From contig JACCSI010000170.1 in the NCBI GenBank assembly GCA_013813075.1, positions 1-6,272 of the forward strand: 6,272 bases of DNA, read 5' to 3'. The translations under genes were made by a program, and so were the position numbers. The stretch is from Acidobacteriota bacterium. GTDB lineage: Bacteria > Acidobacteriota > Vicinamibacteria > Vicinamibacterales > UBA2999. A model generated the notes under the pieces. It was not told the origin of the DNA and made no database searches. It saw only the letters and a list, made by a program, of their open reading frames with translations. This document shows positions 1 to 6,060 of this stretch, piece by piece. Positions within the stretch are counted from its first letter, which is position 1, and each line of letters begins with the position of its first letter.

Positions 1-13
1 TACCACGGGCTCA

Positions 14-1528
14 CTATTGTCCCGGTGGGTTCGGTGCGACCGTCGTCGTCGTTGTTGCCGGACGCTGCGGCGCGTTACAGAGCGGACAGCCGATGAAGAC
101 GTCCTGCTGATTCTGTTTCATCTTCGCGCGTCGCTTTGCCATCTCGGACTGGAACTGCTCCTCGGTCAACGACAAGCCCATGCCGAGATCGATGAACATG
201 TTGGCAACCGATCGATTTCCGGAGCCTTGCCAGTTGCGCGGGTCCGGCACGTTTTTGTTCGTCGGCGAGTTGTCCATATACCCAATGATGTGCAAAATCG
301 TGCCCTTCGGCAGGAGCGGCGCGTGGTCATCCTCGTAGTCGTAACCGCGCACCCAGTTGTGGTCGTAACCGGCGCACGACAGCGTCTGGATGTTGAAGCC
401 CCAGATGGCCTCGAGGCACATTCGCATACCAGGCGCGTGCAGATGCGGTTCGAACGACGTGATCTTGGTGTGGTCCTGCAGCACGGTGTAGGCATGGAGC
501 TGCTGGCCCGATTCCATCGGCTTGATGTCGATGTCCGACCCGTTGCCCAGTGAACGCGTCGGGGACCGGCGGAACGTCGGCGTGTAACCCACGGGATGGA
601 ACTTGAAGCCGATCTCGAGCCGCGACTTGGTGTCGCGGCCATTCGAGTGCAAGTGGACCGAGTCCGACACGATGCTGGAACCGGCCTTCAGCAGGCGTCC
701 CGACAGATCGTCGAAGACGTCCGGGTTGCGGCCAACTTCGTGTACCGGCCATGGCGTGACGTTGTTGTTGCTGCCCGTTACGAGTTCCAGCGTCAAATCC
801 GCGTTCTCGGGCACTTCACTCAACACGCGCGTGCTCCAGATCATGTGATGGAACACATACCGCCCACCGACGGTGGCGCGTCCGGTGCCGGCCTTCGGCA
901 CGTCATTGACTTCGCGGACTTCGACCGCCGAGACGTAGCGATCTTCCGTGATAGGAATGGGAACGCTCTTGATCTCACCCCACCAGTCGGGGGCATTACC
1001 CTTGACCAGCAACTCGTTCGTGGACACCACCGCATCCGGGGTACCGATGCGCCAGCCGCCAGTGACGTCGAAGTTCATCGGCGTCGGCATGTCTTCGAGA
1101 TTGCCGCGCGGCGCGCCGGCGTCCGCCCACTTGGCGACCGTGGCCACCTCCACGTCGCTCAGCGACACATCATCTTTGTAGTGCTGGATGCCAACGTTCT
1201 TCTCCAGGTACCAAGGCGGCATGACGCCGGCTTTGGGGCCGAGACCGGTGCGATTCTTGATGGCGCGCGCCCACGGACGCGTCTCTTCGTAGGTGACGAG
1301 CGACATTGGCGCGACGCCGTCCCCGCGATGGCAGGTCTGACAACTGCGCTGCAGGATCGGCGCGATGTGTTTGGCGAAGGTCACTTCGCTGGGAACGGCG
1401 CTCAGACGTGCGGTCGCCGGCTCCGACGGCTGTGCGCCCAGCGTGACGGGCCGCACGATGCCCGCGGTCGCCGCCAGCAGAAAGGCACACCCGACAGTCA
1501 GTTTCCAGCCGATGTTTCCAGCCGCCAT
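14..1528 (-). CDS. Exported c-type cytochrome fused to a PHM-like type II copper monooxygenase fold
   Basis: This 504-residue protein is probably periplasmic or extracytoplasmic. Residues 1-32 look like a Sec signal peptide (K9, a hydrophobic run at 11-25, likely cleavage after LGA). A single c-type haem motif CQTCH lies at 63-67, and M103 in MPPW is a plausible axial ligand. The rest resembles the type II copper, ascorbate-dependent monooxygenase fold (PHM/DBM). HH at 227-228 plus H292/H294 (HLH) fit the CuH site, and H362/H364 (HLHAPGM) plus M444 fit the CuM site, at spacings close to those of PHM. An NSPTN...PDP segment typical of the bacterial family precedes M444. The tail has CPLC (481-484) without a haem histidine, five threonines and a Pro-rich end. 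The start is secure: AAGGAG lies 7 bases before the ATG. By inference the haem passes electrons to copper. The substrate is unknown, and activity is not proven by ligands alone. Confidence 0.88.
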   Translation of the reverse strand: MAAGNIGWKLTVGCAFLLAATAGIVRPVTLGAQPSEPATARLSAVPSEVTFAKHIAPILQRSCQTCHRGDGVAPMSLVTYEETRPWARAIKNRTGLGPKAGVMPPWYLEKNVGIQHYKDDVSLSDVEVATVAKWADAGAPRGNLEDMPTPMNFDVTGGWRIGTPDAVVSTNELLVKGNAPDWWGEIKSVPIPITEDRYVSAVEVREVNDVPKAGTGRATVGGRYVFHHMIWSTRVLSEVPENADLTLELVTGSNNNVTPWPVHEVGRNPDVFDDLSGRLLKAGSSIVSDSVHLHSNGRDTKSRLEIGFKFHPVGYTPTFRRSPTRSLGNGSDIDIKPMESGQQLHAYTVLQDHTKITSFEPHLHAPGMRMCLEAIWGFNIQTLSCAGYDHNWVRGYDYEDDHAPLLPKGTILHIIGYMDNSPTNKNVPDPRNWQGSGNRSVANMFIDLGMGLSLTEEQFQSEMAKRRAKMKQNQQDVFIGCPLCNAPQRPATTTTTVAPNPPGQ

Positions 1529-1535
1529 TGAACCT

Positions 1536-1541
1536 CTCCTT
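1536..1541 (-). promoter_or_regulatory. Shine-Dalgarno site of the haem/copper gene
   Basis: On the minus strand this reads AAGGAG, 7 bases before the ATG at 1528. It is a near-ideal ribosome binding site and fixes the start of the haem/copper protein. Confidence 0.85.
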
Positions 1542-1563
1542 GGAGAACCGAATTGTCCGAGAT

Positions 1564-1579
1564 TGTCGCTCCAGCGACA
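1564..1579. promoter_or_regulatory. Perfect palindrome upstream of the haem/copper gene (possible operator or leader hairpin)
   Basis: TGTCGCT-CC-AGCGACA has two perfect 7-base arms around a 2-base centre. It lies 36-51 bases before the ATG of the haem/copper gene. As DNA it has the size and symmetry of a binding site for a dimeric repressor or activator. As RNA it would make a 6-bp hairpin with a 4-base loop. If the TAGAAT box at 1604-1609 is a real -10 element, the palindrome falls just downstream of the transcription start, a usual place for a repressor operator. No known regulator is recognised. Confidence 0.4.
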
Positions 1580-1603
1580 GGCTCCCAGCGCGGGGCTGCT
1601 GAC

Positions 1604-1609
1604 ATTCTA
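1604..1609 (-). promoter_or_regulatory. Possible -10 element for the haem/copper gene
   Basis: The minus strand reads TAGAAT here, five of six matches to TATAAT, about 75 bases before the ATG at 1528. No good -35 element is seen at the usual 16-18 base distance, so support is weak. Confidence 0.22.
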
Positions 1610-1757
1610 GTCCCGCAGCTCATCACGCGCCTACGGCTGAGAAAACGCCCCGAAATTGCGGGTGATGCCCCATAGGTCAGAGCCATTGGTCCAGCTCGGT
1701 CGGCGCCCGATTCGAGGCCGTCGTTCTTCGCGTCTGTCGTTCGACGGTGCGGTCGCA

Positions 1758-3290
1758 TCACCCGCAAGCGGCGTTGACGGCCCGTGCGAGTTGCGACAGC
1801 GTTGCAGGCTTGGCCAACAGCGTCGCGCCGCTGTCGAGGATGCGTTGTTGTGCCTCGGGCATCGCCGCGTATCCAGACGTGAAGACGACTGGCAGGCCGG
1901 GGCGTGCGTCGCGCGCTGCCTCGGCGAGATCGATGCCATTGATGCCGGTGCCGAGCACAACGTCCGTCAAGAGCAGATCGATGTCGTCCTCTTCATCGAG
2001 ACGGATGAGCGCCTCGGGCGCCGTCCCGGCGACCAGCACGCGATGGCCCAAACTCTCGAGCTGACGCTTGATGGTGGCGCGCACGGCGGGCTCGTCCTCG
2101 ACCACAAGAATGGTCCGCGCGACTGTGGAGCCCGCGACGGGCTGCGATGCGTGTGTTCCGGGGTAGAGATCTTCACCCGCTAAGGGCAGCAGAATACGGA
2201 CTGTGGTCCCCTTCCCGGGCGCGGACTCAATCGTCACGCTGCCCCCCGACTGCCTGGCAAAGCCGTACACCATGCTCAGGCCGAGCCCCGTGCCTCCGTC
2301 GGCTGACTTGGTCGTGAAGAAGGGCTCGAAGACGCGCGCTACCACATCACCGGTCATCCCGCAGCCGGTATCCTGGATCGCCACCACCGCGTATGTTCCT
2401 GGCGCGGGGTCGTCATCACCCGAGCGCTCCCGCGTCACCGGCAGCCGGGAGGTACTGATGTGCAACGAACCGCCCTGCGGCATCGCGTCACGCGCATTGA
2501 TCGCGACGTTGAGGACAGCGGCTTCAAGCGCGGCCTCATCGACCAGCGCGGTGCGAGCTGCTTCCTGCAGGTCGGTGGTAATGCGAATCCGCTGTCCGAG
2601 CGTGCGCATCAGCAGGCGCACGACCCCTTCGATCAGCGCGTTGATGTCGATTGGCTCCGGGTTCAACTGTCGGCGCCGGGCAAAGGCCAACAGGTCGCTC
2701 GTAAGGTCCTGACCGTGAAAGGCCGCGCGCAGCACCGCGTCGACGAGCTCGCGCGCATACGAATCGTCTTTCACGTGGATCCGCAGTAACTCGAGGTTGC
2801 CGAGAATTACCGCCAGGATATTGTTGAAGTCGTGCGCAAGGCCGCCGGTGAGCTGCCCGACGGCCTCCATTTTCTGCGAGCGAAACAGCGCTTCTCGAGT
2901 GCGGTCGAGCGTTTCGTGGGCCTGTCGCAATTCGGTGATGTCGTGCGAAATGCCGAACAGGCCGAGAATTTGTCCCTCGCCGTCGCGATACACGCCCTTG
3001 GTGACGAGATACGCCTGGCGCCCGGTTTCGCTGGTGGCGACGCCTTCGAAGGCCAGTGCTTCCCCGGCCTTGAGCACCTGTCTGTCGTCGTCGATGAAGC
3101 GCCGTGCGGTTTCCTCCGGATAGATCGCGAGATCGTTCTTGCCGACAATGTCTTCTGCAGTGCGGCCGACAAACCGCGCCGCCGCTCGATTGACGAGCAC
3201 ATAGCGCCCCTCGAGGTCCTTGACGAAGATCGCATCCGGCGTTGCTTCGATGACCGCTTGCAGGATGTCGAAACTGTTCGGAATCGCCAC
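1758..3290 (-). CDS. Hybrid sensor histidine kinase: PAS, HisKA, HATPase, C-terminal receiver
   Basis: This 510-residue product (from GTG 3290) is a soluble two-component hybrid kinase with no membrane segment. A PAS sensor domain covers about 7-121 (from FDILQAV, ending FGISHDITEL). HisKA carries phospho-acceptor H153 in GGLAHDFNN. The ATPase domain has the N box NARDAMP (N265), G1 DTGCG (307-311), FEPFFTTK (321-328) and GTGLGL (333-338). The receiver (392-510) has acidic residues E398/D399, phospho-acceptor D443, T471 and K494. All catalytic residues are intact. There is no DNA-binding output, and no HPt or partner regulator lies nearby, so the receiver may gate the kinase or pass phosphate to a distant protein. 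The open frame continues to a TTG at 3407 (549 residues). I prefer GTG 3290 because the extra 39 residues resemble no domain, cover two GC-rich hairpins and lack a ribosome site. The signal is unknown, and the PAS cofactor cannot be judged. Confidence 0.87.
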   Translation of the reverse strand: MAIPNSFDILQAVIEATPDAIFVKDLEGRYVLVNRAAARFVGRTAEDIVGKNDLAIYPEETARRFIDDDRQVLKAGEALAFEGVATSETGRQAYLVTKGVYRDGEGQILGLFGISHDITELRQAHETLDRTREALFRSQKMEAVGQLTGGLAHDFNNILAVILGNLELLRIHVKDDSYARELVDAVLRAAFHGQDLTSDLLAFARRRQLNPEPIDINALIEGVVRLLMRTLGQRIRITTDLQEAARTALVDEAALEAAVLNVAINARDAMPQGGSLHISTSRLPVTRERSGDDDPAPGTYAVVAIQDTGCGMTGDVVARVFEPFFTTKSADGGTGLGLSMVYGFARQSGGSVTIESAPGKGTTVRILLPLAGEDLYPGTHASQPVAGSTVARTILVVEDEPAVRATIKRQLESLGHRVLVAGTAPEALIRLDEEDDIDLLLTDVVLGTGINGIDLAEAARDARPGLPVVFTSGYAAMPEAQQRILDSGATLLAKPATLSQLARAVNAACG

Positions 3291-3299
3291 GGTGCCGCG

Positions 3300-3305
3300 A
3301 GTATA
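3300..3305 (-). promoter_or_regulatory. Possible -10 element close to the kinase GTG start
   Basis: The minus strand reads TATACT, five of six matches to TATAAT, ending 9 bases before the GTG at 3290. Transcription from it would begin within a few bases of that codon, giving a nearly leaderless message. That would fit the lack of a Shine-Dalgarno sequence there. No recognisable -35 element is present. Confidence 0.25.
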
Positions 3306-3316
3306 GGACAACCCGT

Positions 3317-3329
3317 CCCCGAGGCGGGG
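3317..3329 (-). terminator. GC-rich hairpin in the gap after the phospholipase gene
   Basis: On the minus strand CCCCG-CCT-CGGGG makes a perfect 5-bp stem with a 3-base loop, about 110 bases past the phospholipase stop codon. The following bases (ACGGGTTGTCC) are only slightly T-rich, so it is at best a weak intrinsic terminator. It could also be part of the kinase leader. Confidence 0.25.
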
Positions 3330-3382
3330 GAATGCGGCGGACTGCCACCACCCGCTCGCGTGAACTTGCGCAGAATCGGGCA

Positions 3383-3403
3383 GCGCGGCCTCCTGTGCCG
3401 CGC
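3383..3403 (-). repeat. Inverted repeat with a Shine-Dalgarno-like loop between phospholipase and kinase genes
   Basis: Perfect 7-base arms GCGCGGC and GCCGCGC flank a 7-base loop that reads ACAGGAG on the minus strand. Loop and stem together contain AGGAGG, the full anti-16S core, yet no ATG, GTG or TTG follows at a usable distance. It starts about 33 bases after the phospholipase stop. There is no T tract, so it is not a standard terminator. It may be an RNA 3'-end structure, a leader element, or a chance product of high GC. Confidence 0.35.
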
Positions 3404-3436
3404 CCAAGGCGCCCCGGAACGGGCCGCTGACGCGAG

Positions 3437-4930
3437 CTACACCTGTTCCTGGAGAAATGCGGCGATGACTTCCTGGGTTTTACGGAACCAGCCACGACGG
3501 CGCCACGGATCGAGCGCGAGCCGACGGCAGTGCGCGACGTCTTCTTCGAAAATGGCGGAAAGCCGGGCCGCGACCTGCGCATCATAGAAACACACGTTGT
3601 TTTCTTCGTTGTGCGCAAACGATCGGCTGTCGAAGTTCGTGGTGCCGATGGTCGCCCACACGCCATCCACGACCATTGTCTTGTGATGCAGGAGCGTCTT
3701 GTCGTACTCGAGAATCTCGACGCCGGCTTCGAGCAGTCGGCCATACAGCCGCACAGCGTTGTGCCGGGATAACCAGTTCTCGTTGCGCTCGCCGGACACC
3801 ATGATGCGCACATCGACGCCGCGCTTCTTGGCGTCGATGAGCGTGTCCATTGCCGCGGGGTCGGGTACGAAATACGGATTGGCAATCCAGATCGATTTGC
3901 GCGCCGACACAATTGACAGGTAATACAGAATGCGCGCCGTCGAGGCCCCGGTGACCGGAGAGCTGATCAACGTCAAGGCGCTGAGCTGACCCGCCGGGAG
4001 ATGGACGGGGTAATAGGTCGGGCCCGAGACCAGCTCGCGCGTCGTCTCCAACCAGTTCTGCGCGAACCCGGTCTGCAGTGGAGTGACCGCCGGCCCCTCC
4101 AGGCGGATTTGGATGTCGCGCCAGTGCTCCGCGTCCTGCGCGTGGCCCAGCCACGAGTCGGCAATGCCGGCGCCTCCGGTGAAGGCGACGCGTCCGTCAA
4201 TGATGAGCGACTTGCGGTGGGTACGGTGGTTGAACCGTCCGAGCGTGTACCACCGGATTGGGTTGTACCAGGCGATTTGGCATCCCGCGTCCTCGAGCTG
4301 GCGAACGATGTCGTCGCCAATGTCGGACGAACCAATCGCGTCCAGGAGGATCTTCACGCGCACGCCGGCGCGCGCGCGGTCGGATAGCGCCCTGGCAAAC
4401 TCCAACCCGATTTCGCCGGCCCAGTAGATGTACGCCTCGATCGTGATCGAGACGTCGGCGCCTCGAATCTCGGCGAGCATGGCGGGAAAGAATTCGTCGC
4501 CGTTGTTCAGGATATCGAGGCGGTTGCCCGCCACGAACGGCGCCCCCGTGCTGCCGGCGATGGTGGTGAGAAACTCGTCGCTATCGACCGACAACTCGTG
4601 GTCGAGGCCGAACTGGGGCGGAGTCTCCACCGGTGCGATCAGGTAACTGACCACAGCCATAGTGCCCAGTCCCACCCCCAAGCCGAAGCGGTGATCTGAG
4701 AACGCCCACATCGCCCCGGCAAACCAGGGCCACCAGGACCACAGCAGTCGGCGCGCGCGCGTCCAGAACGGACGCCGCCCCTTTGGCGGCCGATGGCGCG
4801 GGTCGGTGGCCGGTCGCGGCCGCAGCCGACGGCCTAACGCCACGGCGCTGCCGCGTTGCGCCTGACGCCGTCGCCCGAGCGTGACCCGTTCGAAATTGGC
4901 GACCGACTGACGGCCTACTGGCATATCCAT
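3437..4930 (-). CDS. Cardiolipin-synthase-like membrane protein of the phospholipase D superfamily
   Basis: This 497-residue protein has the two HKD motifs of the phospholipase D superfamily: H238, K240, D245 (THRKSLIIDG, followed by AFTGG) and H415, K417, D422 (LHHKTMVVDG, followed by GTTNFDSRSF). Both catalytic sites are complete. The overall pattern (NHRTHRK, ANPYFVPD, RGVDVRI, NFDSRS) is that of bacterial cardiolipin synthases, which join two phosphatidylglycerols, or a close relative, to make cardiolipin at the inner membrane. A very Arg-rich N-terminal tail (about residues 15-61) precedes two probable short membrane segments (about 59-77 and 83-100), with the catalytic part after them. 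The start is ATG 4930, with GAAGGG 6 bases upstream. The frame extends to TTG 4951, but that codon lies in a promoter-like CATAAT box. Another phosphatidyl transfer or hydrolysis activity is possible. Confidence 0.87.
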   Translation of the reverse strand: MDMPVGRQSVANFERVTLGRRRQAQRGSAVALGRRLRPRPATDPRHRPPKGRRPFWTRARRLLWSWWPWFAGAMWAFSDHRFGLGVGLGTMAVVSYLIAPVETPPQFGLDHELSVDSDEFLTTIAGSTGAPFVAGNRLDILNNGDEFFPAMLAEIRGADVSITIEAYIYWAGEIGLEFARALSDRARAGVRVKILLDAIGSSDIGDDIVRQLEDAGCQIAWYNPIRWYTLGRFNHRTHRKSLIIDGRVAFTGGAGIADSWLGHAQDAEHWRDIQIRLEGPAVTPLQTGFAQNWLETTRELVSGPTYYPVHLPAGQLSALTLISSPVTGASTARILYYLSIVSARKSIWIANPYFVPDPAAMDTLIDAKKRGVDVRIMVSGERNENWLSRHNAVRLYGRLLEAGVEILEYDKTLLHHKTMVVDGVWATIGTTNFDSRSFAHNEENNVCFYDAQVAARLSAIFEEDVAHCRRLALDPWRRRGWFRKTQEVIAAFLQEQV

Positions 4931-4936
4931 TGCCCG

Positions 4937-4942
4937 CCCTTC
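4937..4942 (-). promoter_or_regulatory. Shine-Dalgarno site selecting the phospholipase ATG start
   Basis: The minus strand reads GAAGGG, 6 bases before the ATG at 4930. This favours that start over the upstream in-frame TTG codons at 4951 and 4948, which have no such site. Confidence 0.6.
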
Positions 4943-4950
4943 GAGCAACA

Positions 4951-4956
4951 ATTATG
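4951..4956 (-). promoter_or_regulatory. Possible -10 element for the phospholipase gene
   Basis: The minus strand reads CATAAT, five of six matches to TATAAT with the key second A and last T kept. Transcription would start near 4944 and give a leader of about 14 bases that still includes the Shine-Dalgarno site. No -35 match is seen at normal spacing, so this may be a promoter with a weak -35 or a chance match. Confidence 0.28.
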
Positions 4957-5154
4957 CCTTGGCCGAGTTGGCAGGGGAGAGCCCGTCATTGCACATCTAT
5001 TCCGCGCTATTTCCTGCACGTGGTGCCATCAACGCCGTAGCGTTCTGCCAACCTGAGGCATTCCGGCGTGTGTCTGGGACCGGCTGGGGTGCGCGGGAGG
5101 GAGTCTGCGTGAGGTCGCTCTGCCGGTATGCAGCCGTTCTTCCGTGCAGAAACG

Positions 5155-5187
5155 GATACGAGGCGTATCGGCCGGATCGACCAGCCG
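5155..5187 (-). terminator. Tandem hairpins after the ferritin-like gene
   Basis: Two hairpins follow one another on the minus strand, beginning 17 bases after the stop codon at 5204. The first has arms at 5181-5187 and 5169-5175, 7 pairs including one G-U, with a 5-base loop. The second is GATACG-CCT-CGTATC (5155-5169), a perfect 6-bp stem with a 3-base loop; the two share one base and so compete slightly. The bases after them (CGTTTCTG) have only a short T run. Position and structure suggest a transcript end for the ferritin-like gene, perhaps imperfect. Confidence 0.42.
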
Positions 5188-5203
5188 TTACGCCCCGAGC
5201 CGC

Positions 5204-6031
5204 CTAAACTGACCGAATCGTACCGTTGAAACCACCGGGGAAGAATCCACCGGAGGTCGTTCCCGACGCGCTGTTGGCGTACACGATGGCCAGCACCTGG
5301 CCGGGCGTTCGCGCTGGCGAGAGCCCCTGACCGTCCACGTTGAACAGTCGTCCATTGGGCGAACCCAGTGGCGGGACGTCGAGACTATCGAGCTGTGGCA
5401 CGGCCACGGCACGGTCGTAGACGAGGTAACGCAGCACTCCCGAATGCTGCGCTTCGGTCAGCGCGATGGACGCGGCAGTGGCTAAAATCTGCGAGTCCCG
5501 GATCAGTGGCGCCGCGCCGAGGTAGGCCGTGACGCCGACGTCTTCAAATGCCCGGGCGAGAATCAGAAACTCCCTGAAATTGCCGAAGCCGATACCGAGC
5601 GCCGCGAGGTTGATCGCCGGCTTGGCCACCGCCGCGCTGCCGAGCGCGGTACGGAGCAGCCGAACGTGCATCTGTTCTTCGTTGGCCAGGTTGCGCGCAA
5701 CCTGCATGACCCGGTCGTCCAGCGACACGACGCCGCCGCCCGTCGTCGGACCCTGGTTGCCCACGCCGTCCACTCCGATGCCGACGTCCGTAATGGTGCG
5801 ACCGGTGGTCACGACCGTGTAGAATTCGGCTTCGAGATACTCGAGATTGAGTGCAAAGTTAAGAATGTCGACATCGGTAATCGACTGCGCCTGACTCTCC
5901 GCCAGCGGACCGATGAGGCTGGCGCCCACACCCAATGCCCCCGCGACCATCGCCTTTTTTGCGAACGCTCGCCGGCTGACTTGGCTGTCCACGAGACTCT
6001 CAACGAACTGCGTCTTTTCTGACTTAAACAT
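5204..6031 (-). CDS. Tat-exported ferritin-like diiron protein
   Basis: This 275-residue protein has a twin-arginine signal: SRRAFAK at 19-25 matches the Tat consensus, followed by a hydrophobic stretch (27-44) and a likely cleavage after SQA (48). It should therefore leave the cytoplasm already folded, perhaps with metal bound. The mature part (about 52-208) fits a four-helix ferritin-like bundle. Candidate diiron ligands are E64 or E67 (helix 1), E119 and H122 in ExxH (helix 2), E163 (helix 3), and E193 and H196 in ExxH (helix 4), so both ExxH pairs are intact. A glycine-rich insert (84-100) separates helices 1 and 2. The C-terminal end (GGFFPGGFNG, 261-270) is a conserved tail of these proteins as I recall the family. 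They are often linked to stress or desiccation, but their activity is mostly unknown; iron oxidation or storage is possible. The start is well supported by AGGAG 5 bases before the ATG. Confidence 0.88.
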   Translation of the reverse strand: MFKSEKTQFVESLVDSQVSRRAFAKKAMVAGALGVGASLIGPLAESQAQSITDVDILNFALNLEYLEAEFYTVVTTGRTITDVGIGVDGVGNQGPTTGGGVVSLDDRVMQVARNLANEEQMHVRLLRTALGSAAVAKPAINLAALGIGFGNFREFLILARAFEDVGVTAYLGAAPLIRDSQILATAASIALTEAQHSGVLRYLVYDRAVAVPQLDSLDVPPLGSPNGRLFNVDGQGLSPARTPGQVLAIVYANSASGTTSGGFFPGGFNGTIRSV

Positions 6032-6036
6032 GACTA

Positions 6037-6041
6037 CTCCT
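6037..6041 (-). promoter_or_regulatory. Shine-Dalgarno site of the ferritin-like gene
   Basis: The minus strand reads AGGAG, 5 bases before the ATG at 6031, and supports that start. Its first two bases are also the end of the inverted repeat at 6040-6060. Confidence 0.8.
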
Positions 6042-6060
6042 AGTACGGGTGGCAGACTAG
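6040..6060 (-). promoter_or_regulatory. Inverted repeat overlapping the ferritin-like ribosome site
   Basis: CTAGT-N11-ACTAG is a perfect 5+5 inverted repeat just before the ferritin-like gene. On the minus strand the second arm runs into the AGGAG ribosome site by two bases. As DNA its 21-bp span could be an operator. As RNA a 5-bp stem would partly cover the ribosome site. Arms this short can occur by chance. Confidence 0.25.

Noticed and set aside
479..484. Possible second haem motif at CPLC near the C-terminus of the haem/copper protein (coordinates are residues)
   Set aside because: The residue after CPLC is Asn, not His, so it is not a c-type haem attachment motif.
596..1531. Plus-strand open frame of 311 codons opposite the haem/copper gene
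   Set aside because: It is the antisense shadow of a gene with clear haem and copper motifs and a good ribosome site. Its translation has no recognisable domain and is Arg/His-rich, as expected from GC-rich antisense frames.
1718..1747. CCGTCG/CGACGG inverted repeat after the kinase stop codon
   Set aside because: The loop is 18 bases and no T run follows, so it is too weak to call a terminator.
3291..3407. N-terminal extension of the kinase to TTG 3407
   Set aside because: It has no ribosome site, no recognisable domain, and is occupied by two GC-rich hairpins. I kept the GTG 3290 start and note the alternative.
2536..3912. Minus-strand open frame of 458 codons crossing the kinase/phospholipase boundary
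   Set aside because: It runs out of frame through the conserved parts of both genes, is Arg/Ser-rich and resembles no family. It is a high-GC shadow frame.
4959..5207. Plus-strand open frame of 82 codons nearly filling the gap between phospholipase and ferritin-like genes
   Set aside because: It has a TTG start, no ribosome site, an Arg/Cys-rich random-looking product, and it overlaps the tandem hairpins. It is the only frame that fills this gap, so conservation in relatives would reopen the question.
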